Below, piece by piece: positions 30,501-45,500 of a stretch of DNA of 64,000 nucleotides. Where the stretch lies: positions 21,493,032 through 21,557,031 of the forward strand of contig OU744448.1 of the NCBI GenBank assembly GCA_916610825.1, in the 5' to 3' direction. The notes below the pieces were generated by a model. It was given only the letters and a program-made list of their open reading frames with translations, ran no database searches and was not told the origin of the DNA. Origin of the DNA: Haliclystus octoradiatus (lineage: Eukaryota; Cnidaria; Staurozoa; Stauromedusae; Haliclystidae). Both the position numbers and the translations under genes were made by a program. The first letter of the stretch is position 1; each line of letters starts with the position of its first letter.

Positions 30501-33500
30501 TATATACAGGATGGTCACTATAAAATATTGCATTACAGTATACACATTCCTGATTCATTACGTGTCTCAAATAAAAGCTTCAGAATTTCTGTGTCGTTCA
30601 TTAGAGACAGGTAGTGACCGCTGTAGCAGGTTTGGATGTAAATTCAGCCTTCTGAATTTTGTAGAATTTTCATTTAAGTTAATGATGTGATTCTCTTACT
30701 TGTCAACTTTGCCATCAGAAGAGTCTTTTAACCGTCTTAATAATTCATCTTTAGTGGATGTATCATGCTTCAGTTGATTAACTAGAAATGGTCAAGTAAT
30801 GTTACACAAAATATCAACGCATTATATACCAGAGCATTTTACAACAAAATGAGGTATGTGCATGAAATATCTGATAACGAATTTGTCTTTATTATGATAA
30901 TAATAATATTAATATGAATTAACTAGTCATGCAGTGGTGTGTGTTATGCAATAAGAATACGAAAAAAAAAAATATGTATTTCAATAGTTTACCTTCTTCT
31001 TGTAGCTGCCCAAGGGTGTCTATTTTCATTTTTAAATCAGCCTTTAAATTCTGTGCACCCTGAACAGCAAACGCAGCCTCCTGCATTCTTGCCTAAATGA
31101 AAAAACAAAACAAATTTAGTAAATGACATAATCCAAAACCAATGATGATATAAATATGGACTGGGACAATGGACATGGAGCTTCTTTAGTTGGATATATT
31201 TATTATTTACATTAATTCCATTGTGTAATTCCATTTCAATTCCATCAACATTACATAAGAGCTATACGGAAGGGCCAGTTAATATAATTACAGTTATCAA
31301 CACAACCAACTTCCTTTACACTAAAACTTGCATTACAATTATTTACATCTAGCCCATTAAATAAAAATATTTCAATTCTACCTAGGGTCTGAAATATGGT
31401 GGATACCCCTGTGAGAACGGGGCATGAACGTTAAACAGGCCATCTACCGTTCAAGAACTCATTATATTTTTTCTCAGGGGTATTTACCTGGCATTCAGCT
31501 TCTTTACGTTTGATCTCGTCTTGGTCTTTCTTTGATTTCTGGGACAGCTTTTCGTATTGTTCATTGAGAAGATCATACCTGCCATCTTTATCTAAAATAA
31601 AATAAATTCATTCATTAAACGTAGAAAATTTAATAAATATCTGGAACAAAAGAAAAAGTCTAAATAAATCCAAAATGAGAATTAATGTGCAGCAGAATGC
31701 TTAGAATTCTTGATCATTTCCTTGTATCAATTAATTGATTTCCAGTAATTATTTTTATTCATGCCATTGTCTATTTCTTAGTGTATGACACACTCTTTAG
31801 AAAATCATATGGTTCGTTGCTTACCTTTCTGAAGTTGTTCCAATGCAAATTGGAGATTGGCTAATGCAGCAGTAGACTCTTCAGCTTTATCGTCAGCCTT
31901 AGACAGCTGCAATAAAGCATTGTCCCTTTGTGATGCCATAACATGAAGTTGATCCTCAAGACTGTGCATTCCGTCATGTGATGTTTGACTACAAAAATAA
32001 TTTGACCATTTAAAAAAAACTAAAAAAAAACTACCAATGGTTGGACTGTTACAAATAACAATTGTTTGTTCAGGGGAAATTCCATGCTGCAACTGTTGAA
32101 CACAACCCCGGCAAAAAATCCATGAGTTCATGAACAGTTCATGAATTTTTGGGCAATTTCCTGTTCATGAACTCATGAACTTTTTTTCACAGGAGAAGGA
32201 GTCAGACAAATACAATGAGAATAATACAATACATTGAATATTCAGTAAAAGATTACTGGTTTCTAATTGAAGATTAACCAACCTTGTTTGCTGCAGCAAG
32301 ACAGACGTACGTTGAAGTTCGGCATAATTGTTGTTGAACTTCTCTTGTAACTCTTCTTCCCTCTGTTGTGCCAGCAAAGCCTCCTTTGTATAAGCATCTT
32401 CAATCTTACAAAAACGAAACAGCAACAACATCAGATTCATCAACATTGTTGCTACTTGAAAACTGGCCTACCTTAAAGACCAAAACATTTAAATTAGGGT
32501 CCACTGATTTATTCTGTGACACGGGCCAAGTAACCAGTATAAAGAGATACTTATATAATTGTATAATACATGTTGAAAATGCACATGGAATATTTTGTTT
32601 GATAACAAAGTATTGATAAAAAATGGAATTCCAGGAATATCGCTTGGTTCCCAATTTCAAATCAAGTTTATTGATGAAAATGATCAAACTTACTATTCAT
32701 CATAGATTACAGTATCATAATTCAACAAAAACATTCAACAAACTTGAATAAGTCCAAAACAGCAAATATATCACGGGGCCAATGAAATTTGTTCTTACCT
32801 CTAGCAGATGATTTCTTAAACGTTGAGTCTCTTGTGTAGCCTTGGCTTCAGCTTCAAGTGACTTGACTTTATAATGATGAATTTCGTTTTCATTCTGGCG
32901 TAATGTTTGTTCATGTTTTGTGCATGCCTTCTGAAGTGTTGATATTATTTCATCTTTTTGTTGGCACTCCTTTTGAAGTTGTTGATTATCATCTTGGATT
33001 TTGCTTAGAGCTGCTTCGCTAGCATTGACAACAGATTGAAGTTTGCTTAAATTAATTTTTAATGCAATCATTTCATTTTCTTTGGTATTTAATAAATTGT
33101 TTGTGTTTTCTATTTCCTGATTCAGTAAATCTAATTGCTCAATATTTACACCATTTTGTTGTAGTGTATCATTTAACCTTTTGCATGCATCTTCTGAACT
33201 GACTAATTTTCCCTCTAGAGATTTCAATTCTGCATCTTTTCCTTGAATTGAATCTTCAAAACCACAATGCAAATTTTTTAATTCTGCTTCATGATCAAAT
33301 TTAGTGCTTGTTAATTGATGTTCAAGTTCTTGCAATTTAATTGAAAGATTATCTATTTCTACTTGATTAACGTTAGTAAATTGAGAAGAAGTCTTTGAAC
33401 TACTATCTTCAGCCGGAGTCACTTCAGTGAATGTAGCTTCTTCCTGTTGAATAATATCTATATCCATCATCATAGGTTCAGCTTCACTGTAAACATTTTC

Positions 33501-36500
33501 TACTTTCTTGAAATTTGGCATTGCTTCAATGGCTGTCTCCAAACGTTTAAACTTCAACGGTGCTTCCTGGGACTTAGCTTCATTTGAATCTAACTGTACT
33601 TCATTTCCACGAGAAGAAGGTGTTTTGCTTAGAGTTTCCTCTAAACGCATGATCGTTGCCATAGCATCTTCATATTTTATTTTTAATGAATTAAAATCAG
33701 GAGTATTGTCAAGATGGGAAAACGTTTTATTAGTTGATTCTTCTAGTCCTTTGATAGTTACCATAGCCTCATTGTACTTTATTTCCATTGAATCTAGTTC
33801 TCCTCTTACACTACGAATGGAAGCCTCCTTGTCATGTAAAACACCCAATAGTCGCTCCTCGTCATCTTGCAGTGCTGCAATTTGTGCCATAAGCTGTGTA
33901 ACTTCCCCAGCCATTTGTTTCTGAGTACCATGTTCCATTTGCCTCTCTTCCAATGTTTGTTGCAAGTGATGTATCTTTTCTCTTAATCTTGCTATCTCAT
34001 CACCTTGTGAGTTATTTAGTTCAAGCAGTCGTTGATGTTCACTGTGTAATAATGATGAAGCATGAACTTTTGCTTCAGCTCGTGATGAAACATTTTCAAA
34101 TTTGTCTTTCAAATCATTCAATTCTTCTATCTTTTCTTGTAATACTTGCTGAGATTTTTGCTGTTCATCTTTTAATAAATCAACCTGTGAACTGTAGTGT
34201 TTGACTAATTCTTCTAAGGATTCTTGTTTTTCTTCCATGAATGATATTTGCTGAATGTTATCCTGTAATAAACGTTCAGATTGTTGTGTAGTTTCAAAAT
34301 CATGTGATTCAGATTGTAATGAAATCAATTGTTCATCTTTTCTACGGATAACATCCATAAGTTGTTCAACTTCTTTATGTGTCTCCTTTTCCTCTTCAGA
34401 TGTTGCATTAATGATTTCATTGTGAGCAATTCCAATCAATTTCTCTTCCATATCTGCTATACGGAATTTCAAAGACTTATTTTCTTGTTCGATATTATGA
34501 AGTGCATCTGCATCAAGTTTCAAAATATCATCTTTGGTATTCACAGATTCGTTATCTGTAAAATTGCTTTCAACATCAGTTATCTTTGCTAATAACATCT
34601 CACATTGTTCATCTTTTGATTTTAGCAATGTCTGCATTTCATAGTAGCTACTTTTTTCTTTTTCAAAAGTATTCAACATGGCTTCTTTGTCATTTTCTAA
34701 CATTTTTACATCTTGAGAATGGTCTTCTTCCAATTTAGCAATAATATTATCATAACGATCTTGTAATTCTAATATATTAGTATCACGTTCATTAATCATT
34801 GATACCATATTTTCACGTTCGTTCTTCATATCACTTAATTGTGCTTTGAGTTCACCTATCTCACTACTATCATCAGTTTCATTTGTATCAATTTGAAATT
34901 GTACATTATCTAATTCTGATTGCAATTGTTCCTTTTCTTGTGTTAATGAAACATTTGTTTGTGACGTTGAATCGTAGTCTTGTTGCAATGTCTCATTAGA
35001 TTCTGCCAGATTCAAAATCTCATTTTCTGCAGTTTCAACACGGTTCAAAGTACTTTGGTATTCTCCATTCACTCTTTCCAGTTCTAGTTTTAATTCATTC
35101 AATTCGTTCTCCCTGTCACTAATAATATTCTTATGAGAATCTAGATTTAGTTTAATAGCATTTAATTCATCGTTTTTCATGTTAAGTTCTGATGATAAAA
35201 TATTTAACTGCTCGTTCATTTGCGCAATGATTTCATTTGCTTCTCCATTTTGTAGACTAAGTCTTGAACACTGTTCTGTCAGACTTTGTTTCATTGCGTC
35301 CGCATTTTTAACAACTTTACATACACTATCATAGATCAATTTAATAGGTTGTTGCATCTGCTGCGAAAATGTTTCCAGATTTGAAGGATCGGAATCAAGA
35401 AAATCAAGAAGTCCATCTTCATTGATAGATAAATCATTTAGCAACCAATTCAGTATATCTTTTATACTTCTAAAATCAACAGTTTTACATTTAGATTCAT
35501 CAGAATCAACATCAGTGCTCACTGCCTGATCACTCAATATGGGTATTTTATTACTAATTTGTAATTCTTTACATTTATGTTGCAAGCTCACAACCGCAGC
35601 TTCAAGTGCTTCTTTTTCAACTTCCCAATCTAATTGTACGCTTTCATTTCGTTTGATTTCTTCTTCGTATTGCAAAGATATCATTTCTAATTCTTCAATA
35701 CGCGATTGATCATTTTGCCATTGTGAATCACACGGTTGTTGATCATCATCATCATATACAAGTCCTTCCTGTGTGATACTATATTCATCATGTAAGATTG
35801 GGTTTGGATGAGAAGCTGGAGATTCACTATCAGGACGCGGACTATCATGGTGTGTATCATCTGATTGACCTTGTAGTAATTCCATTTTTCTTTCAAGACC
35901 TTCAATTGTTCTTTCCAAGATAGCTTTTTCTTCACGTAGACCATCAACTATTGTATTTTGTGATGGCTCTAATTCAATTTGATTAGATGAATCTGACATA
36001 CAAACTTTCATCATTGTATCTTTACAGTCCCGTGATTTTTCTTCAAGTGATTGTATGACATTGTCCTGTTGATATAAAACCCCTTGACTGACATCATCTA
36101 TTTCATTATTGAGATTCATTTGATCTGATGTAACTTTCTCAATTGCAGAATCAATTGATTTGGTAACGTTTGCACGGATATCATTGACTTCTTGATGAAG
36201 CAACAAAGTGTTATTCTACAAAAATGGAAATATTATGAACATAAACAGAATCTACACCAAATAAAATCTTAAATACAGACCATACCTAAAGATTGTTTCT
36301 AGGAATTTAATAGAGTCATTTCTATGTTCAAACATGTTCATCTATGTTCAAATGCTTGAATCGACTTGGCATATTACAAACAACTGATCATTAGTTAAAA
36401 ATATTGTCGGAAGATCGATTGATAACAATAAAATACCCTATAAAATCAAATCAATTAGTTAAATTTGCTTACTATCTGCTTTTTTATAATTAGTTTACAA

Positions 36501-39500
36501 TTTGTTTACGAACAGTTCCTGGACGTTTGTAAGACTCCTCAGCTGTTCATGAACTGTTCTTTAGGTTCATGAACCACTAATGAATAATTTTTTTGTATCC
36601 TCATGATTGAGTCTGGTTTATTTATCCCATTCAGTTGATGTCTGGTCTTGGTCATTCTAATTTGTCTTATTTTTCAGTTGTACAAAACGAGAGAAAAGTA
36701 TTGACGCAATGTGTGATAGGATGCGTACAATCTCTGCTTTTATATTTTTTTTATTCATCGAACAATTATCATAGCATTGACACTGACCAAGTGAACTATA
36801 CCTAACAATCAAAAGGGCACACACAAGAAAACATCAAACCACTACATTTGGGATTGCTTACTAAATAGAGAACATTTTACAGAGGTGAAATACATTACAA
36901 AAATGGCAGGTAACTTCTATACAAATCTGATAAAAAAATGGGAGATGGTTTCTTTAGTATTTCATATGAAGTCTTCATTGTATATGTTGTGAAATTAAAA
37001 CTGCAAAACTGTAATTAGGCCTACTACTACAATATTTAATAGGTCAAACCAAATTATTGTTGTATTGCAGACTTTATAGGTCTTAAACTCCCAGCAGGGA
37101 ATAGCAAAAATTATAGATATAGGAAAGATCAAGAGAAACTTTGAGGTGCTACAAAATTAAGGCTGTATAAAATAGCAAATAATATTTTGGGCTTAATTCA
37201 TTGAGCTGTATTGGAACATAATTTTTATATAGAATTCAAAGAGGCAGAAGGTGGTGGGGAAACGTAAAATTCCTACCAGAATAAAATCTTACGTAAGTAG
37301 ATCAGCAAATATTGTTGTAATGAGCATTATTACATATACACCGCATCATCGTGTGTGCCAGGCAGGTTCCGACAAAAGGCTTCTGGAATCCTAGAGGCAT
37401 TTCAACATTTTCTTCTGAACTTTTTTGTTGATGTTTGACCAATAAATTATTAAAAAAGCAATTCCATTTGAATTTGCTCTAGCCTTTTGGAATCTAGGAT
37501 TCCTACTTTTGTCGGGCCATAGCTGCCAGGCATGAGAGTCATGCTTCGTCACGGTGATGACAGTCAAATTAGTTTGTGGTAAATGACAAAGAGGATATCT
37601 ATATATTTTCAATAGCTAAGTCAAAACAGATATTGCAATTATTGTACTGTTAGAAAATGATATAACCAAGTGATGTTAGGAGCTCTCTCATGCCTGTCAT
37701 GAGGGTTGTGAGGTTACAGGAATAAATTGAGAGCACATTATTTGTTGGTTAGCATTACATGATTGCGTTGCATTTCTGACAACAGTCGTTCATTAGATTC
37801 ATGCAGTTCAATTCTGACCTGCCGGTAATATTGCAAGAGATCTGCATATCGTTCTCCCAATTCTGCAAAACAATAAAATAACCATCATTCAAAAACAAAA
37901 ATGTATTCAAGAAATAAACATGACAATATCACCTCTAGTCTGATTAAACTCCTTTCAAAGCATTACTAGATGGAGAATTAAAAATTTTTCTTACCTAACC
38001 CTAGTTGCTCAATAAAGAATCACGCTGAGTGAGAAATAATAGGGAAAAGAAACAGTGTATTTACTTTCCAAATTGAGAAGACTGGTAAAATATTTTTAAT
38101 TGTATGTGAAGAATACAGTCAAAAATGAAACATGCTCGGATTATGCTACTTCAAGTTTTCACACCAGAAGGTGATCAGCAGGCAATTAATTTCAACTAGA
38201 TTAAATAAAAATTGAACTAAATCACCTGATGATCATCAATTCTGATGTGAAACTTGAAGTAGCATAATTCTAGGATTTCTTTCACTTTTGATTTTGACTC
38301 TCATTCTATAAATTCTCTGATTATTTTCATCGAGCACTATACCAAGAAGCTAAAGCACTTTATAAGCTATGCCTGACTGTGATTTTCAATGTTCTTTGTG
38401 TAGCAAATATGTTAGGCGAAAAAGATGTTATGTCAGGCACATTCCTATAATGCTACTGTGTAAGTGTCTATACAGCGAAGAACATTGAACTGCAAAAAAG
38501 ACTAAGCAAATAGATTTGGAACATTCAACATTTTACATTTGCTATGGAAATTTGATTAGTAACTCAAACACATTGAAGGTTCTCACCTGTCAGTGCAACA
38601 TGTAAAGCTTTTAATTCATCAAATGGTTCTCCTTCAATCAAACATATATGTCTTAAACAATCCAATTCAATTGCTTGTTCACGCTGAGTCTCTTTGGAGT
38701 AATCCAATTCTTCTAACAAATCAGTTATGCAAGATGCCAACCGATCAATTTCACCCCTCAAATTTTGTAATTCTGTTGCTCCATTAGATTCCTCAGTAAA
38801 GGTGATGTCGTCTTTATCAATAGAGGTATTATCATCAGTATTTCTAAGACGATTGATCTCTAATGCCAGTGAAATGTTTTCATCCTTAACAACATCAAGT
38901 TCTTTTACAACACTATCTGAATCAACTGCAGGTGTGACTTGACAACTGAAGTCATGATAACGATCAATATTGTCCACTTTAACAAAGTCACTTTCTCTTG
39001 AGCCAGTCGTACTTGCATCGGATGACCTTCGACATTCCCCATCATCTTGTTCCATAACAACATCCTCTTCTTGCTTTCCTGGTTTTACATTAGAGTCATT
39101 ACCAAGAAGCTTTTCAAGGTTTAATACTTTCAATGCTAGCTCATTATTAAACTGGTTGAGATCATCAAGTTTTTCTTGCGTTGCTTCTAATTCGACGTCT
39201 AATTCTAAACAATTATCTTTTGCTTTAATAAAGTTGCTTTCAGCTTTGTTGCATCTTTCTTCAAGTTCTGAAATTATGCTATTTTGCTTAGCTAATTCTG
39301 ACTTTAGAGAGTCTTGAGGTAAACTGTCCTTCTGGCCATCTTGCCCATCATCCCCTTGAACATAAAATAAATAAACATTAACTATGCACATGCAAATGGT
39401 TTGAAAAGGGCTTCATCATAAAGTAAAACAGAATTAATGAAAGCAACAAATAACAAAGCTCAAAACTAACAACAATTGATATAAATGACCACAAATTATA

Positions 39501-42500
39501 AACATGGATTCCTTCACAATACATGGACTACAACTTAAGTATGCAAATTCTCTGTTTGCTAAATCATTACCGGTACATAACAATACAATCAAACACATAG
39601 ATGGGATAACATAAACAAACTAGCTCTCTCTTTCAGTATTTTGTAAAATGAGATGCAGGCCATTAGCATTCTACAATATTCGAAGAACATAGAAATTGAA
39701 TTGGATTTATTCTATTACTAATTTCTCTTGGGAATGAACACAATCTTTTGCTGGATAAACCTGCCAAACAGGTCAACATGACGCCAAATATTCATGTTTG
39801 TTAGATGTTTTGTCACATTGCACATTGTATTTTCGTTTGAGCCGGACAGTAAGCAATAATAAGGTATTGTTAGAGTAATCATAATCAAATCTTTTGCTGG
39901 GTAAACCTGCCAAACAGGTCAACATGACGCCAAATATTCATGTTTGTTAGATGTTCTGTCACATTGTATTTTCGTTTGAGCCGGACAGTAAGCAATAATA
40001 AGGTATTGTTAGAGTAATCATAATCAATACTAAATTAAATATAAATCAAATTATTTTCTTGATTTTACAGATGGACTAGTGTGAAATATACAATTTTATA
40101 ACTTACAATTATTGAACTCTTGAAGTTCTTTGACTTGTTCTTCAAGTTCTGTTTTCTCTCGTTCTAGTAAATCAATATCTGATCTATGTTTCTGCTTCAA
40201 TTTATGGATCTTCTCAGAATAGCTATCTTGCAAACTAGCTATCTCTTGATGATGTTGCTCTTGTATGTGCTGCAGTTCTGCTTCAGCTGTCTGTAGGGTG
40301 AACAAAGTATATGATATTACCTTCGAAATATTCGACTCCGCCGGGAACCGATAAATATCAAAGTCAAGTATACGTGTAAGTTTTGGACAGACAGTGTAGG
40401 CCTACTGATCATACAAATTGAAGTTCTTTGAATCCTTGCATACAATAAAAATATTTTGGAAAGTAGACACAACATTTCTACGTAACAGCATGAGTTGGTG
40501 AAAAAAAACAAATAATAATTGATGTGATGGACAATAAAGGCATTTGTTCTACAATGCGCAATAAAACAATAATCATACTGCAAGCACTAGACTTCAAACA
40601 GACTGTCATAATATGCGAGATCCCAAGAAAATTAGTAGGACTATTGATAACATTAAAATTTTTAATTTAGAAGCATTACAAGTGCAGACACATTTTGTAG
40701 AGCCCTGGGCAAAGGACGGCAACTTTTGGGCAACAAATATTAAACGGATCTGACTGATTCAAGACTTTTCTAGAACAAGAAAGAGTGCAATAAATTTTAA
40801 ACGAAATGGTTCAAAAAGGATAAGGAAGACGTGCGATAAGAAAAATCCATGGGATAAATGGCCATCATACACAATGTGACAAATACAATACATGATGCAA
40901 CACGTCAGCCACATCAAAAGAGTAACTAAATTGACAAGGATTTTCAAAGGATTTAAAATTTGCCTAAATGTTGCGGTCGTTTGCACAGGGCTTCAAGTTA
41001 AATTCTTCGTTACAGGAAGGCCAACATGTTTGACTGCGGTACCTCGCCCAGGGTCCGACAAAAGTATGAAACCTAGAATCGGAATTGTAGGTTAGATTCT
41101 GGAAGGCTAGAGCAAATTCAGAAGGAAATTGATATTTTTACGATATACTGGTCAAATTTCAACTGGTCGGACCCTGACTATCCTGACCACTTGATTTAAG
41201 AACAATATGACTACTATGAAGTCTTTCTGGGGTAAAAATCAAATCATGTTTAATAAGCTGAACATCCACCTACATTGCTGCTAGCGGCATCCCTCCAGCG
41301 TTGGCTTTCAGTTTCTAAAGAAGTAATTTTATGTTTCAAGTTAGCAAGTTGATGTTGAAGGAACTCAACATCCTCAATGTCAGTTTGGTCTTTCGACGAA
41401 GAGTCATTTCTTGTCCTGGAAAATGAAGTTCTTTGTGACTCAGAAAAAGATTGTTCTAATTCCTTGATTGTATTCTATAACATAAGAAAAGACAAATAAT
41501 TACAGAATACATTGTCATGGATAGCTGACACTACTAAGATGTTCTTGATACTATGACTAAAATTTAAGCATGAATTGGCATCATTAAATTACTTTATATT
41601 AGGCCTGATCAAATTCTAATAGAGTGGTCCCTGATTATAAACCCATGATCAACATCAGGTTGGAAATCATTTCCTAAAGGGTGGATTTGGGTATTTATTT
41701 TGATGCCTAAATTGTTTGCGGTACATCCTCTCCAGATGAAATCCGCAAGTCTTTAAGTAAATTTAATGTTTTATTCTCATTAATTGATTTGGACATCTAT
41801 GAAATTTATGTGGAAAAGGGCCAAAAATATTTTTTGAAATATTTCTTATTTCTGTTAAATATAGTAGTCGCTAGTCATATAAGGATATACATGCTTACGA
41901 GCATTATAAGCTCAAATTAACATTCAAAGTTTAACCTCAAAGACCACAATTGCATGGAAAAGGTGTGAATGATATATTTGAAGAAAAAAAATTTTAAGAT
42001 CTTTTTGAAGAAGGTTTTGCATGATTATTGATCTACGTAGTCTACAATTGCAGATACTTAAAGGGGCAATAGCTGGTAGCGAGGCATCTAAAATGCTCAA
42101 TTGATAGGCCTACTTCATGTTTAAATATGTCCATTTTGTATAATGAACACTTACATCCTTCTCAGTGAGTTGATGTCTATACTCTGTTGTCAATGATCTG
42201 ATTTGTAATTCTGATGAATCTGACTTCTCCTGTAGTTCTTCATTGAGTCTTGCGCTACGATCCAACTACAAAAGAGAAAATAGTGAAAATCAAAATTAAA
42301 TTGGGAACCAGTGTACAAAACATGGTGAGTGAGAATAATCGTTTTAAAAAATATAAATAGTCATAGTGATCTTTTGATCAGTAGTTGAATCAAAATGCAT
42401 AACTTTTCAAATTTTCAGTTGACAAGTCAATAATTTTATGCTAGTAGGCCTAGTGTCAATATTGGAAGCACTTTAAAGATAATTCAATATTTCAATTTAA

Positions 42501-45500
42501 TAATAGCAAACAAATTTTCTAACAGTAAAAAAAATCAAGGGTCATCGCAAACCATATGTTTGGGAAGTTCCCAAGATTCCACACTTTGTGTGACAGCCTG
42601 GCTGAAAGTCTATCTTAGACAGTACTGAAACATCGGGAAGTTGTTCATAATTTACCTCTGCTTTCTGAATGTTCAATCGACTTTCCAATTCAGAGACTTT
42701 ACCCCTAGCAATTTTGAGTTCTACATCGTTATCTAGTATGAAGCAGGAAAAAAAGTATTATCCAGCAATTTTACATCACCAAAGATTAGAAAGCTATAAA
42801 AGAAAGGACATTAAGCTATCTAGGTATATTTCAATTTCTAGATACAACGATTGAGTAGCCTGCGCGCACATCCAAATTTATTTTTTATGATTAGTAGGGT
42901 CTGCGTAGTATCGTGCGAAAGTATGCGCTGGACTGAATCAGGGGGAGTGGCTAAACGTGAGAAATCTCTTGTTTGTCTATTGTTCATCAGCCAATCGCTA
43001 GCGAGTTCTGCAAAACTAGAACCAGATCGTGATTGGCTGGTGAACAATAGACAAATAATAGATTTCTCACATTTAGCCACTCCCCCTGATTCAGTCCAGC
43101 GCAAGCTTTCTTACGATATTACGCAGACCCTACCAGTCATAAAAAAGATTTGGGTCTGCGCGCAAGCTAATAATTGAGTAGCTGTGCGTTGTTGTTATTA
43201 TTGATGGTCTTATTTTGTTAATGTACTAGTTAATTGATGGGTGACCCAAAACCAGTAATTTGGCTTTTCTTTGCTTATAAATATAAGTGGGCAGAGATGC
43301 AGGCAGACCTTTTCTTTGTATAGTCCGTCTGCGCATTAGCGCTGAGAGTATCATATACTGATTGTTCTTTTCACTAGCCATTGTTTTAGTAGTCTCTTTT
43401 GATTGACAAATAAAATGTGTGAATAGCACAAGGCAATTGCCAATTATATCAAGTCAACCATATATTGCTCTGCCTGTCATGGCTCAAAATCAAGAGATCT
43501 TTGTGTTGATAATAATGAATCACCAATAATTGTTCTTCGTACAAATGAATGTAATATTGACATTGACATTCATTCCCAGCTAAAATAATTATAATGTAGC
43601 CTACCTATAATTAAGAACTTGGTACAAAACATTGAAAATATTCAAGAAGATGGCCATGAAATCAGTGTTTCACTGTTTTTCAATGAAATTAAGCTAGTTG
43701 GTAGTTGGTCTTTGACATACCCCAACAATTGATACGGTCAACAAAAATATGGCTGCAATCACTGATTACCTAGGCAAGCTTAATATATGTGCATTGTGCG
43801 TGCAGAATGCTTTTTCAAATATTGAACTGTTTGAATAAAGTAGATCGGGCTACATATAAACTGCAGACCTTCCAACTTGAGATTTGAAAACATAGTGAGA
43901 TTTGTGGAATTCCATATTCTGGGGATAAATTATAGCCTACTATAGGGGCCTCTATGAACCTGCGTGACCCAATTATAGGGGCATGCATTTTGCCATGGAT
44001 TCAAAATGACTGTAAATGAAAATTTATGATAACATGGTGGACAATGTTATTGATTACATGCTAAAAAATAAAAGAAATAATCCAATAAGTATAATTTATG
44101 GTGTTGAACATTAATTACATTGTCAAAGAGTTTATAAACAGGAAGCAATGACATTTACTGAGATTGGATTTTGCTGTGAGAAAGTGAGACTGTGAGATTC
44201 AGAACCGAAAATTAATTCCCGAGCCATCAACAGCTTATTTACACCTGTTCAATTAAAATATCGTTTAGTGATTGCAAAGTTTCCAGCATTATAATTTACA
44301 GATAATTCCAACTTGAAATCTAGCATTTTTACATATTGTGTAATTTTGCCAGGAATTGCTACCCCTCGTTCACCTGACTGCATTTTTTGTCGAACGCGCG
44401 GAATATATTTTCAGCGCATTCTTCTTGAATTGGTACTAAACCTTTTTAATTTGTGGCAGGTCTTAAATGCGGAACATGGAAGACGGGGAGAGATTTACAG
44501 AAGAGTTGAAGTAGAGGTTTCTATTGTGTTTCCGTGTATCAGAATGAGACTATTGGCTGGTGATCTGCCGCAATTCCTGTCTTTTATCTGCCAGTAGCAG
44601 CGGAAAACACAAGTGTAATGAATGAACTGGAACATAAACGTGAAAGCAAATCCGATCGAGAGGCGAGTTTAATCAGTTTGAGTTATGTTAGTATTTCTAC
44701 TTGATGATAAAAAGTGTTTATAAATGAAACAAAGATTAGTCAAATTTTGCAGCGACTCTGAGTTTCGCGCTTGTGCGCTCTTCAGACGGTATTTATTCTA
44801 ATGAAAAAACAAACTAATAACTATCATTTATATAGTACAGTACAAATATTCTAAAAAACAATTATAACTGTGTGTATAAAATGAGAGTCAAAAATGAAAC
44901 ATTCCAGATTTCCGCTACTTCAAGATTCACATCAGAAGGTAATCATCAGGCGATTTATTAATGGTGTGTATAATTTACAATATTATATGAATGTATGTTG
45001 TATATGATCAGAATTTCTGAAAAGCAATTCATCCATGTTACCAATCATCTCTTACTATCTAATCAAGTTATATATTTACTAAATAAAAAAAATAATCAAG
45101 AAAGAGACATACGAATTCTCGCTACTCCAGTTTCACAAATCACACCATTGGCGATCCTCAGGCAAGACTGACTCATTTTATTTAATGTTGAAGCTCTGAT
45201 TTTAAATATTGAGCACTACCAAACGCAACTATTTATACAGATATCTACCAATATTATACTGTAGTACGAAACAATTTGAGATAAATTACATGAAATATGT
45301 GATTACTATCTAACTACCCATTTTTATTCCTTTTGAATACTACCATTGATGGCTCTGGTGTCAACCACGTCCTTATTTGTTTGCTTTTAACATAATTGGC
45401 TTAATAAATATTGATTTCTATGTTCTGTTCATTCACAACATTTGTGTTTTTCTACTGCTAGCGGCTGATAAATGACAGGAAAGGCGGCAGATCACCAACC

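Noticed and set aside
33508-34592. Plus-strand ORFs opposite the large TRIP11 exon
   Set aside because: They are antisense shadows of a long, compositionally biased coiled-coil exon.
42838-43177. Two overlapping ORFs in opposite directions
   Set aside because: They mirror each other because the locus is a palindrome; the similarity is forced by the inverted repeat.
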